A DNA stretch of 64,000 nucleotides from Oscillospiraceae bacterium (GTDB lineage: Bacteria; Bacillota; Clostridia; Oscillospirales; Ruminococcaceae), in NCBI GenBank assembly GCA_022770625.1, contig JALEHK010000037.1, forward strand, positions 1 to 64,000. Reading direction: 5' to 3'. Shown here piece after piece: positions 32,346-40,161 of this stretch. The notes under the pieces were generated by a model. It ran no database searches and had not been told where the DNA came from. It saw nothing but the letters and a program-made list of their open reading frames with translations. The translations under genes were made by a program, and so were the position numbers. Position 1 is the stretch's first letter, and the number at the start of each line of letters is the position of its first letter.

Positions 32346-32399
32346 TTTAGAATATTTCTAAATATAATTCAGTATAGCACATCTTTTTCCCTTCGTCAA
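32346..32399 (-). promoter_or_regulatory. fprA promoter with a PerR-like box
   Basis: On the minus strand: TTGACG (32399-32394), 17 bases, TATACT (32376-32371). Immediately downstream the inverted repeat TTTAGAATATTTCTAAA (32346-32362) has 7-bp perfect arms. Its core TTAGAATATTTCTAA matches the PerR box TTATAATNATTATAA at about 11 of 14 specified positions. Confidence 0.6.
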
Positions 32400-32566
32400 G
32401 CACTTTTTGCGCCGCCTTTTCGATTTCAAGATATTCTCTTTGCAAAAGCTTAGATAAATTTTATGATAGAAGATACCGGTATCTTTTTATAAAATATTTC
32501 TATCTTACTTAATTTTTATCGTATTTTACATCATTTTTGATGTATAAAATGAATTTAAAATGAAAT
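32400..32566. other. AT-rich gap with a perfect 16-bp palindrome
   Basis: No gene. AAGATACCGGTATCTT (32470-32485) is a perfect palindrome followed by TTTAT. Its role is unknown; it lies between the divergent fprA and hsp20 promoters. Confidence 0.4.
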
Positions 32567-32608
32567 TTAGCACTCATGTATTGACTCTGCTAATTCTTGT
32601 GGTATAAT
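32567..32608 (+). promoter_or_regulatory. hsp20 promoter overlapped by a CIRCE-like element
   Basis: TTAGCACTC-N9-CTCTGCTAA (32567-32593) matches the HrcA operator TTAGCACTC-N9-GAGTGCTAA in the whole left arm and 6 of 9 right-arm bases. The -35 TTGACT (32581-32586) lies inside it; TATAAT (32603-32608, with upstream TG) follows 16 bases later. Confidence 0.6.
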
Positions 32609-32614
32609 AAAGAC

Positions 32615-32752
32615 AGAACGAAGAAAGAGATAGCACCTCAGAGGAAAGACCTCCGAGGAAAAATCCCCAGAGCGGTTCCCCTAAAAAGGAATCCTCCGAT
32701 AAAACCTCTTCCGAACGTTCAGCAACATAGAATCTATTTGGAGGAATGACTT
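32615..32752 (+). promoter_or_regulatory. Long hsp20 5' leader, possible RNA thermometer
   Basis: A ~138-base leader. TCCTCC (32692-32697) is complementary to the ribosome site GGAGGA (32740-32745), and several CCTC/GAGG pairs compete with it. This arrangement could hide the SD at low temperature. Confidence 0.35.
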
Positions 32753-33184
32753 ATGTTAATGCCTGCTGTTTTTGGTGAAAACTTATTTGATAACTTCTTT
32801 GATAACAACTTCTTCTCCGGTCGCAATCCCCTTTATGGCAAACACGAAAAGGATATCATGAAGACCGATGTCCGCGAAAAGGACGGCAACTATGAGGTCT
32901 TTGTTGATCTGCCCGGCTTCAAGAAAGAGGATGTCACCTTAAACCTTGAAAACGGTTATCTGACCATCACTGCTGAAAAGGGTCTTGAAAAAGACGAGGA
33001 CGAGAAAGGCTCTTACGTCCGTAAGGAACGTTGGAGCGGCAGTTGCTCGCGTAGCTTCTATCTGGGCGACGGTGTCCGCGCTGAGGACATCAAGGCTAAG
33101 ATGGAGGACGGTATCCTGACGCTGACCTTCCCCAAGGAAGTCAAGAAGCTCCCCGAAAAGAATACCATTCTGATCGAAGGCTGA
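32753..33184 (+). CDS. Small heat-shock protein Hsp20 (alpha-crystallin domain)
   Basis: A 143-residue ATP-independent chaperone that holds unfolding proteins in the cytoplasm. The N-terminal part (FGENLFDNFF, then DNNFFSG) is short and aromatic. The alpha-crystallin domain spans about residues 35-130 (YEVFVDLPGFKKEDVTLNLE, GYLTITAEK, RSFYLGDGV) and ends in GILTLTFPKE. The usual C-terminal I-x-I tail is weakly represented (NTILIEG). GGAGGA precedes ATG 32753. Own promoter with a CIRCE-like operator upstream and a strong terminator downstream. Confidence 0.95.
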   Translation: MLMPAVFGENLFDNFFDNNFFSGRNPLYGKHEKDIMKTDVREKDGNYEVFVDLPGFKKEDVTLNLENGYLTITAEKGLEKDEDEKGSYVRKERWSGSCSRSFYLGDGVRAEDIKAKMEDGILTLTFPKEVKKLPEKNTILIEG

Positions 33185-33230
33185 TGTCCATCGACCGGCT
33201 CTGCAAGACCGGTTTTCTGAATCAATCAAT

Positions 33231-33289
33231 AAATCCCGGCGAGGGTTTCGTTCGCAGCTATGCGAATCAAGTCCCCGCCGGGATTTTTC
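33231..33289 (+). terminator. hsp20 terminator
   Basis: AAATCCCGGCG pairs with CGCCGGGATTTTT around a second inner hairpin TTCGC/GCGAA. Confidence 0.85.
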
Positions 33290-33293
33290 TGTT

Positions 33294-35369
33294 TCAAGGA
33301 TTTTCATCCAGTTCTTTCCGCATCCCGTCCGTATATCGCGCAAACCGGCGGTCGGGATCGTTTTTACAGCTGTAAAGCGCCCGGTCAGCCCGATCGGCGA
33401 TCTCAACCGATGTCTGGCCGTCCTCCGGGAAAAGGGCGATACCGATGCTTCCGGAAAAGCGTCCCGGTACTCCGTCAATATCCGGGATCGTCCGGAACTG
33501 TTCGCTGAGCTGGCGCGCTTTCTGAAGAGCGACCGCTTCCTCCCGAACGCCCCGCAAAACGGCAACGAATTCATCTCCGCCGACCCGCGCGATTATATCG
33601 TCCGTCCGGAGATTTTTCTTCAGGATCTCCGCGAACATCTTCAGGAACTGGTCGCCGAACGGATGTCCGCGCTGATCGTTGACCTGCTTGAAGTGATCGA
33701 CATCCATATAAAAGAAAGCGAACGCTTCTCCTTTTTTCACAAGTTCCTGAACGCTGTGCTCCATCTTTCCCCGCAACCAAAGCCCGGTCAGGAAATCTTT
33801 CGTGGCTTCGTCCTTCAGGCGAGAGATCTGCCGTTTCCGCTCGTCGATACAGCTCAGCTTTCCGATACAGCGAATGCAGTCGTAAACGCCTTCCGACTCT
33901 CCCCAGATCGAGTGGAAGACGGCTTCATACCAACACACCTGCCCCGACGGCCGGATCATCCGGATCTGGATCCGTCCGTCCGGTACATCGGGAGAAAGGC
34001 TGTGAAGCAGATGAGTGAGGCGCTCTCCGTCCTTTTCCTCAATCAGCGAATGCATCCGTACCGCGATCAGCGATTCCGGAAAGATCGTTTCCATCCCGAA
34101 TACTTTTGAAAATTCCTGCGAGAAGCGAAGGGTGCGGTCGCTCTTCTTCCATTCAAAGGTTATATCCTGTGACAGATCGGAAATTTCCTGATAATGAAGA
34201 AGCTTGTCCTGAAAAAGCCGGCGTACCCGCTCGGAAATATGAAAACCGAACGTCTCTTCCTGCGTCACTTTCTGCCCGACATCCTCCTCCCGATCCAGCA
34301 AAAGCCCGTTTTCCCGGACGACCCGGTACAGCTCATCCTCCGACTGCCGGAGGATGTCGAGAAGAAACGGGCTGAAGCTGCCGCGTTCGCCCCGCGTGAT
34401 CATCTCCACCGCCCACTTATGATCGTATGCCGGTTTATATACTCGCTTGTTGACCAGCGTATCGTAGCAGTCGGCAAGCCCGACGACCTGCGCCCAGATC
34501 GGGATCTCGTCTCCCTTCAGACCGTCCGGATAGCCGCTCCCATCATACCGTTCATGGTGCCAGCGGCAGATATCAAAGTAAAACTGATGCTCCTTAACCG
34601 ATTGCAGAAAGCCCATCTCCCGAAGAAGTTGTTCTCCGTACAAAACGTGCCGCTGAACCTGTTCATACTCTTCTTCGGTCAGCCTTCCCGGCTTTTCGAG
34701 GATTTCTCTGGGCACCATGATCTTTCCGATATCGTGCATAACGGCCGCCATGCTGACCGTCCGGATCTCATTCTCGTCAAGCGATACGCCGCCGCATTCT
34801 GCCGCCCGGCGCATCAGAAGCCTCGTCATCAGCCGAATGCGGCGGTTATGACCGCCCGCGTCCTCCGTTCCGAATTCCAGCACGTCTCCGAGCAGGTCGA
34901 AAACGATATAGTCCGACTGGCAGGCCGCTTCCAACTGTTCAACCAGCGTCTGACGCCAGTTTTCCTCTTCCGCTTCCGAGGTTTCTTCAAGCCGCTCGAG
35001 TTCAAGAAGGTGGGAAATCCGCCGCCGGATGATCCCGGGGTTAAACGGCTTCTGGACCAGTTCCCATGCTCCCGCCTGAAGGAACTTTTCGACCAAAGGA
35101 GCGTTCGCGTTTCCCGGCGTCAGCACCAGAGGAACCCGGGAAAGGATCCCGCTCTGCTTCATTTCATCCAGTACGAGCATACTGTCATTGGACAAAAGGT
35201 CGAGAGACAGAAAAACCAGTGCGATCCGGTTTTCCTGGCGAAGAAGGGCCGCGCCCTGTGCACCGCTTACTGCTTCAAGAACCGAAAATTCTCCGGAAAA
35301 AATCTCTTCAAGGATCGCACGGTTGAGCTCGAAGCTGTCTACGATCAGAATCTGATTTGTTTTCTTCAA
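33294..35369 (-). CDS. Degenerate receiver - HD-GYP - PAS - GGDEF protein
   Basis: A 691-residue signalling protein. Domains in order: receiver-like (1-125), in which the acidic pair is VDS rather than DD and the phosphoacceptor position appears to be Ser (LVFLSLDLLSND), so it is probably not phosphorylated; HD-GYP (about 180-350) with HNRRIR, HDIGKI and the intact HHERYDGSGYPDG; a PAS-like segment (about 410-530) ; and a GGDEF domain with intact RVGGDEF. HD-GYP degrades and GGDEF makes cyclic di-GMP, so the protein could do both. The start is TTG 35369, because AAAGGAGA lies 9 bases upstream; a longer TTG start lacks an SD. Monocistronic. Confidence 0.85.
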   Translation of the reverse strand: MKKTNQILIVDSFELNRAILEEIFSGEFSVLEAVSGAQGAALLRQENRIALVFLSLDLLSNDSMLVLDEMKQSGILSRVPLVLTPGNANAPLVEKFLQAGAWELVQKPFNPGIIRRRISHLLELERLEETSEAEEENWRQTLVEQLEAACQSDYIVFDLLGDVLEFGTEDAGGHNRRIRLMTRLLMRRAAECGGVSLDENEIRTVSMAAVMHDIGKIMVPREILEKPGRLTEEEYEQVQRHVLYGEQLLREMGFLQSVKEHQFYFDICRWHHERYDGSGYPDGLKGDEIPIWAQVVGLADCYDTLVNKRVYKPAYDHKWAVEMITRGERGSFSPFLLDILRQSEDELYRVVRENGLLLDREEDVGQKVTQEETFGFHISERVRRLFQDKLLHYQEISDLSQDITFEWKKSDRTLRFSQEFSKVFGMETIFPESLIAVRMHSLIEEKDGERLTHLLHSLSPDVPDGRIQIRMIRPSGQVCWYEAVFHSIWGESEGVYDCIRCIGKLSCIDERKRQISRLKDEATKDFLTGLWLRGKMEHSVQELVKKGEAFAFFYMDVDHFKQVNDQRGHPFGDQFLKMFAEILKKNLRTDDIIARVGGDEFVAVLRGVREEAVALQKARQLSEQFRTIPDIDGVPGRFSGSIGIALFPEDGQTSVEIADRADRALYSCKNDPDRRFARYTDGMRKELDENP

Positions 35370-35448
35370 GCCTTGTCTCCTTTCCTCTTGATCCGACTGC
35401 AAAACGCCTATAAAAGGCCGCTTTCTTCCAAAGCGACCGATTGAATAA

Positions 35449-35477
35449 ATTATATCATATTCAAATAAAATTTTCCA
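35449..35477 (-). promoter_or_regulatory. Promoter of the GGDEF/HD-GYP gene
   Basis: On the minus strand: TGGAAA (35477-35472), 17 bases, TATAAT (35454-35449). Confidence 0.55.
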
Positions 35478-35543
35478 TATGTAACAACGCTGATATGCCT
35501 GTCTTTTTCTTGATAAAAAAAGTCATTTTCCAGTAAAAACCTC

Positions 35544-35602
35544 TTGACAAACCATTTTCACTGGGTTATACTGTTCATATCATGAACGTTCAATAAATGA
35601 AC
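35544..35602 (+). promoter_or_regulatory. Promoter and tandem operators of the choline-kinase fusion operon
   Basis: TTGACA (35544-35549), 17 bases, TATACT (35567-35572). Directly after it come two adjoining inverted repeats, GTTCAT-ATC-ATGAAC (35573-35587) and GTTCA-ATAAA-TGAAC (35588-35602), covering the start site. This is a good place for repression by the wHTH domain of the encoded protein. Confidence 0.65.
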
Positions 35603-35654
35603 GTTTCGATATGCTCATTGATTTTATTCTTTTAATCATAAACGGAGGCTTATT

Positions 35655-37520
35655 TTGGAACCGCTTTTTCTTCTGCTCAGCGCACTCAGCACTACGCCGG
35701 TCGTTGACCAGCGCACCCTCTCTTCTGTCACCGGCATATCGGTCGGAAAGGTCAATGCCCTGATCCGGCAGGCCGAATCGGAAGGGTATCTTCTGACCGG
35801 ACGGGAAGGAAAAAAATCCCGGCTGACTCTGACCGAAAAAGGACATAAACTTCTCGAAACGACCCTCATCAAACGCTCCGGCGTCAAGCTTTCCCTTTCC
35901 CCTTCCGCAAAGCCCTCGGCGGCGGTCATTCTTGCCGGCGGAAAGCGGGAGGCCTTCGATATGCCCGTCTGCCTTCAGACGATCGGAGACAGCGGACAGA
36001 CCCTTCTCGACCGAATGCTCGGCGTTCTATCCTCCTGCGGGATCGAACGAACGATCCTCGTCACCGGCTGGCAGGATCAGGCGATCCGCCGCCATATCGG
36101 AAGCCGAACCGACGTTACCGTTCTGCACAACGACCGGTATAAATGGAACGGAACGATGAGCGGACTGGCGCTTGCTGAGGATACGCTCAAAAGCTGGAAC
36201 GCCGATTCTTTTCTGGTTCTCAAGTCCGACCTTGTTTTTGAACAGCGCGCGGTTTCGGCGCTGATGGAAACGGACGCTCCGTTTTCAGCGCTTCTGACTG
36301 CACCGGGCGGCGGAAGCGACGAACTGCTGGCCGAACTGGACGAGGACGGAAGCATCTTCCGCTTTTCCAAGGATATCCGCCAGATCAACCGGGTTCAGGG
36401 CGAGATGACCGGCATCGCCCGCGTTTCGATGGAAGGCTACCAGCGGATGCTGGAATATTTTTCCCGGAACCTCAATCCGCTGATCAGCTACGAATACGTC
36501 ATGGAAAGCGTTGGGCGAATCTACCGCTTCTCCGGCGTTATGGTCGATGACCTCTGCTGGGGAAAGATCGAATCGCCTGCCGATTATAAAGAACTTCTCC
36601 GTCTGACCTATCCCCGCATCGAGCGCAAGGAACGGCAGATGCAGGAAAAGCTCGCCCGCGATACCCTTGCGCAGATTCTTCCCGGCGACCCGATCGAAGA
36701 AGTCGAATTCGCCGGTGGCCTGACCAACACCAACTATCTGATCAAGGCCGGCTCCGGCAAATATATTCTCCGGCTTCCTGGTCGAATGACCGAAACGATG
36801 ATCGACCGGAAAAACGAAAAGCGCAACGCTCAGATTGCTTCCGACTACGGCCTTAACTGCCGGTTGGTCTACTGCAACGCCGATACCGGCGTTAAGCTCA
36901 GCGCCTATATCGAAAACGCCGAAACGCTGACTCCGCGTACCCTCCGTCTGGAGGAAAACATGGCGCTCGCGGCGGAAATTCTCGGAAAGCTCCACCGTTC
37001 AGACATCGTATGGGAGAACCGGTTCGATGCCTTTGAAGAAGCAAAACGCTATGAAGCGCTTCTCGGCGGCGCGTCGATGTACGAAGGCTTTCCCTCCCTC
37101 AAGCGGAAGGTCTATGCTCTTCTGCGGCCGAGACTGATCGAGCTTGGCTGGGATCAGCTTCCCTGCCACAACGACCTCGTCGCCGCAAACCTGGTCAAAA
37201 ACAGCGTTACCGGCCGGATCTATCTGATCGACTGGGAATATTCCGGAACCAACGACCCGATGTTCGATATTGCGGCACTCTTTCTTGAAAACGACTTTTC
37301 CCCGGAGGATGAGGAGCTGTTTTTCCATTACTACTACGAAGGACGCCCCGCTCCCGAAAACGCGCGGGAGAAGATCCTGATCTTCAAGATCCTTCAGGAC
37401 TATCTCTGGAGCATCTGGACGGTGCTCAAGGAGTCCCGCGGGGACGATTTCGGCACCTACGGCCACGACCGGTTCACCCGTGCACAAAAAAATATTGCCC
37501 TCTGGGAAAGTAAATTCTAA
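35655..37520 (+). CDS. wHTH - sugar-nucleotidyltransferase-like - choline kinase-like triple fusion
   Basis: A 621-residue protein in three parts. Residues 1-75: winged helix-turn-helix (LSSVTGISVGKVNALIRQAE, then wing KKSRLTLTEKGHKLLE), MarR-like. Residues ~85-320: LicC-type nucleotidyltransferase; SAAVILAGGKREAFDMP replaces the usual GxGxR loop, with SDLVFE and a late VDDLCWGKIES. Residues ~330-621: LicA/APH-type kinase with AGGLTNTNYLIK, catalytic CHNDLVAANL and metal-binding LIDWEYSG. LicA and LicC turn choline into phosphocholine and CDP-choline for decorating surface polymers. A BCCT transporter follows 32 bp later. The TTG start (35655) has GGAGG upstream. The choline substrate is inference from the two partners. 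Confidence 0.85.
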   Translation: MEPLFLLLSALSTTPVVDQRTLSSVTGISVGKVNALIRQAESEGYLLTGREGKKSRLTLTEKGHKLLETTLIKRSGVKLSLSPSAKPSAAVILAGGKREAFDMPVCLQTIGDSGQTLLDRMLGVLSSCGIERTILVTGWQDQAIRRHIGSRTDVTVLHNDRYKWNGTMSGLALAEDTLKSWNADSFLVLKSDLVFEQRAVSALMETDAPFSALLTAPGGGSDELLAELDEDGSIFRFSKDIRQINRVQGEMTGIARVSMEGYQRMLEYFSRNLNPLISYEYVMESVGRIYRFSGVMVDDLCWGKIESPADYKELLRLTYPRIERKERQMQEKLARDTLAQILPGDPIEEVEFAGGLTNTNYLIKAGSGKYILRLPGRMTETMIDRKNEKRNAQIASDYGLNCRLVYCNADTGVKLSAYIENAETLTPRTLRLEENMALAAEILGKLHRSDIVWENRFDAFEEAKRYEALLGGASMYEGFPSLKRKVYALLRPRLIELGWDQLPCHNDLVAANLVKNSVTGRIYLIDWEYSGTNDPMFDIAALFLENDFSPEDEELFFHYYYEGRPAPENAREKILIFKILQDYLWSIWTVLKESRGDDFGTYGHDRFTRAQKNIALWESKF

Positions 37521-37552
37521 CCGTTACCCATCTGCTTTAGGAGTTATTCATC

Positions 37553-39136
37553 ATGCAAAAGCCCGTAAAACCCGGCCAGAAAATCGACTGGGGAATCACC
37601 GTTTTCCCTCTCGCTGCCATTGTTCTTCTCTCCGCCTACCTTCTGCTCTGCCCCGATCAGGCCAACGCCGCCATCGGCGTTCTCCGCGGGATCCTCGTCA
37701 ACGATCTCGGCGTCGTTTATATGCTCTTCGGTTTGGGCGTTTTAATCCTTTCGCTGGTCATTGCTTTCTCCCGCTACGGGAATATTCAGCTCGGCGCGTC
37801 CAAAAAGCCCCGCTACTCCAGCTTTACCTGGGGCGCGATGATCTTTACCTCGACCATGGCGGCGGATATCCTCTACTGGTCGCTCTGTGAATGGAGCTAC
37901 TATTACAGTGAAATGCCCTTTGCGATGGAAAATATGACCCTTGCCCAGAAGCAGGACTGGTCGAGCGCCTATCCGCTTTTCCACTGGGGTCCGATCCCGT
38001 GGGCATTTTACATCCTCCCCGCGGCGGCCTACGGCTATATGATGCACGTCAAAAAATCTCCCCGTCAGCGGATGAGCGAAGCCTGCCGCCCGATCCTCGG
38101 GAAAAAGGTGGACGGTCCGCTCGGCAAAGCAATCGACCTCTTTGCAGTCATCGGGCTTCTTGCTGCGACCGCGACCACCTTCTCGACCGCGACCCCTCTT
38201 CTTTCGGGCGCGCTCGCAAAGGTCACTGGCCTTACCGAAAGCAATATGCTCGCCATCATCGTCCTTGTCGCAATCGCCGCCGTCTTTACGCTGGCGGTCA
38301 TGTTCGGGATGAAGGGCATCTCCCACCTCTCGAATATCTGTGTCGTTCTCTTCCTTTCGCTTGCCGCTCTCTTTCTTTTCGGCGGCCCGACCAAATACAT
38401 TATCGAAACCGGCTTTACCGCCATCGGAAAGGTCGCTCAAAACTTTCTCTCGATGTCCACCTGGATGGATCCGCTCCGTCTTTCGGGCGACGGCGTTTCC
38501 GGTTTTCCTCAGAACTGGACGATCTTCTACTGGGCCTACTGGATCAGCTGGTCGGTCGCGACCCCTTTCTTCATCGGTAAGATCAGCGAAGGCCGCACCA
38601 TCCGCCAGACGATCCTCGGCGCTTATATTGCCGGTGTGTCGGCAACCTTCATGTCCTTTATCGTCTTTGGTAACTACGGGCTTCACCTTCAGGTAACCGG
38701 TCAGGCGGATATTGCCGGTCTCACCGCTTCCGAGGGCGCTTCTTCCGCCATCCTCACTATCTTTGAGCATCTCCCGCTCCCGACGGTCGGACTGATCCTG
38801 CTGGTCCTGGCCATGATCGCCTTCTACGCTTCGACCTTTGACGCGCTGACCATGGTAATCGCCTCCTATTCAGTCAAGAACATCGGTCAGGACGAAGAAC
38901 CTGGTAAAAAGCTCCGGATCTTCTGGTGCGTCGTCTTTATCGTTCTCCCGATCGCCCTTCTCTTCAACCAGTCCACCCTCTCTCTTCTCCAGACCCTTTC
39001 GATCTGTGCCGCCTTCCCGATCATGCTGATTATCGGCGTCATCATTGCCGGTTTCCTGAAAAATCTGAAAAAGGATCTCCCGAAAAAAGAAGCCATCATC
39101 CTCACAGAAAAGGACAGCGGCGAAGAAAGCCATTGA
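37553..39136 (+). CDS. BCCT-family choline/betaine/carnitine transporter
   Basis: A 527-residue, 12-helix secondary transporter. The family signature is in TIFYWAYWISWSVATPFF (the Trp-rich helix that binds the trimethylammonium group) followed by GKISEGRTIR. A charged C-terminal tail ends the protein. AGGAG precedes ATG 37553. It is co-transcribed with the wHTH-nucleotidyltransferase-kinase fusion, so it most likely imports choline for that enzyme rather than serving in osmoprotection. The exact substrate is not visible in sequence; glycine betaine and carnitine are alternatives. Confidence 0.9.
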   Translation: MQKPVKPGQKIDWGITVFPLAAIVLLSAYLLLCPDQANAAIGVLRGILVNDLGVVYMLFGLGVLILSLVIAFSRYGNIQLGASKKPRYSSFTWGAMIFTSTMAADILYWSLCEWSYYYSEMPFAMENMTLAQKQDWSSAYPLFHWGPIPWAFYILPAAAYGYMMHVKKSPRQRMSEACRPILGKKVDGPLGKAIDLFAVIGLLAATATTFSTATPLLSGALAKVTGLTESNMLAIIVLVAIAAVFTLAVMFGMKGISHLSNICVVLFLSLAALFLFGGPTKYIIETGFTAIGKVAQNFLSMSTWMDPLRLSGDGVSGFPQNWTIFYWAYWISWSVATPFFIGKISEGRTIRQTILGAYIAGVSATFMSFIVFGNYGLHLQVTGQADIAGLTASEGASSAILTIFEHLPLPTVGLILLVLAMIAFYASTFDALTMVIASYSVKNIGQDEEPGKKLRIFWCVVFIVLPIALLFNQSTLSLLQTLSICAAFPIMLIIGVIIAGFLKNLKKDLPKKEAIILTEKDSGEESH

Positions 39137-39151
39137 CCCAATACCCCTGAT

Positions 39152-39204
39152 ATACCGTTCGACTTTTCATTTCATGAGCGAAAAGCCGGACGGTATTTAT
39201 TTGT
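39152..39204 (+). terminator. Terminator of the fusion-BCCT operon
   Basis: ATACCGTTCG and CTTTTC pair with GAAAAG and CGGACGGTAT, followed by a T-rich tail. Confidence 0.75.
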
Positions 39205-39229
39205 TTTGCACAAAGATTGCGCATAAAAA

Positions 39230-39258
39230 TTGACACCTCCCCCTATGCGTGTTATAAT
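39230..39258 (+). promoter_or_regulatory. Promoter of the cobalamin riboswitch transcript
   Basis: TTGACA (39230-39235), 17 bases, TATAAT (39253-39258): full consensus. Confidence 0.8.
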
Positions 39259-39265
39259 AGCTTTT

Positions 39266-39455
39266 GCTGACCGGGCAGGGGGCAGAGGAAGCAGGTGAGA
39301 CGCCTGCGCAGGGCCGCTGCCGTATGCAGAAAACCGCTTTCCGCCGAAAATTTCCCCGCAGGTTTTTTCCGTTTATCAAAAAGTCATTAGGATTCTTTCC
39401 TGAGAAGGCGCGGAAAGCGTACTGCCAAGCCGGAAGACTCACCCTTAGAAAAGCC
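39266..39455 (+). ncRNA. Cobalamin (B12) riboswitch
   Basis: The core GGAAGCAGGTGAGACGCCTG (from about 39288), then a CAGGGCCGCTGCCGTATGCAG-like P6 region, is the B12-box type P4-P6 of cobalamin riboswitches. About 100 bases later, CTGCCAAGCCGGAAGACTC (about 39422-39440) matches the conserved 3' half (CCAxGxAGACC). Boundaries are approximate. No clear intrinsic terminator follows, so regulation may act on the ribosome site of the next gene. B12 would repress the downstream uptake genes. Confidence 0.8.
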
Positions 39456-39517
39456 GCCGCGTATCCCGGCCATGACTTTTCCCCGGATGCAAAATGAAAA
39501 AAGGAGTGTCTATCCCT

Positions 39518-40069
39518 ATGCTTAAAAGATCTAAACTGTTCAGCACCATCCTTGCTTTCGTACTGTCTGCGGCAGTCGCTGTTTCTGTAACCAGCTGCGG
39601 CAGCAGCAATTCTTCTTCCTCTTCCGCTTCCTCTGAAACCTCCGTTTCCGAAAGCGCTGAGACCTCTTCCGAGGCTTCTTCTGAGGCTTCGTCCGAAGAA
39701 GCGTCTTCTGAAGAGTCCTCCGAAGTTTCCGAAGAAGTGTCCGCTGCTGAGACCGCTGAAGCGACCGATATCGGCGAAGGAAACACCGAGTTTGCTTTCG
39801 AGGTCGTTCTGGAAGACGGCACCACCACCCTCTATAACGTTCATACCGATGAAAAGACCGTCGGCGCAGCGCTTCTGGGCGTCAACCTGATCGCGGGCGA
39901 CGACAGCGAATACGGTCTCTACGTCAAGACCGTTGACGGCGTAACTGCCGACTATGATAAAGACGGAACCTACTGGGCTTTCTACATCGACGGCGAATAT
40001 GCTTCTACCGGCGTAGACTCGACCGACGTTGTTCCCGGCAGCACCTATTCCTTCAAAGTTGAGAAATAA
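39518..40069 (+). CDS. DUF4430 lipoprotein, probable cobalamin-binding protein
   Basis: A 183-residue lipoprotein. Signal peptide residues 1-24 (basic MLKRSK, hydrophobic core) end in the lipobox VTSC. A Ser/Glu-rich spacer of about 50 residues leads to a C-terminal DUF4430 domain (NVHTDEKTVGAALLGV, YGLYVKTVDGV, YWAFYIDGEYA). This is the fold of the transcobalamin C-terminal domain. AAAGGAG before ATG 39518 fixes the start. It lies directly behind the cobalamin riboswitch and before an ECF-type S component, so it likely captures B12 or a precursor at the cell surface. B12 binding is inferred. Confidence 0.8.
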   Translation: MLKRSKLFSTILAFVLSAAVAVSVTSCGSSNSSSSSASSETSVSESAETSSEASSEASSEEASSEESSEVSEEVSAAETAEATDIGEGNTEFAFEVVLEDGTTTLYNVHTDEKTVGAALLGVNLIAGDDSEYGLYVKTVDGVTADYDKDGTYWAFYIDGEYASTGVDSTDVVPGSTYSFKVEK

Positions 40070-40104
40070 GCTTCCTTCTTCTGCTTCCCCGAACGCGGAC
40101 AGGA

Positions 40105-40161
40105 ATGAAAAAGAGCCGCACCCCAAGTCCAACGGGATGCGGCTTTCTCTTCGGGAAATGA
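40105..40161 (+). CDS. Possible 18-residue leader peptide overlapping the S-component start
   Basis: ATG 40105 after GGACAGGA opens an 18-codon frame ending in TGA 40159-40161. Its stop overlaps the internal ATG 40158 of the next gene (ATGA). The stretch also forms a hairpin (AGCCGCA/TGCGGCT). It may only be chance, or it may couple translation of the transporter gene. Confidence 0.25.
   Translation: MKKSRTPSPTGCGFLFGK

Noticed and set aside
39610..39745. Repetitive Ser/Glu-coding stretch that looks like a tandem repeat or CRISPR-like array
   Set aside because: The units are irregular TCT/TCC/GAA/GAG codons of a lipoprotein linker, without constant repeats and spacers.
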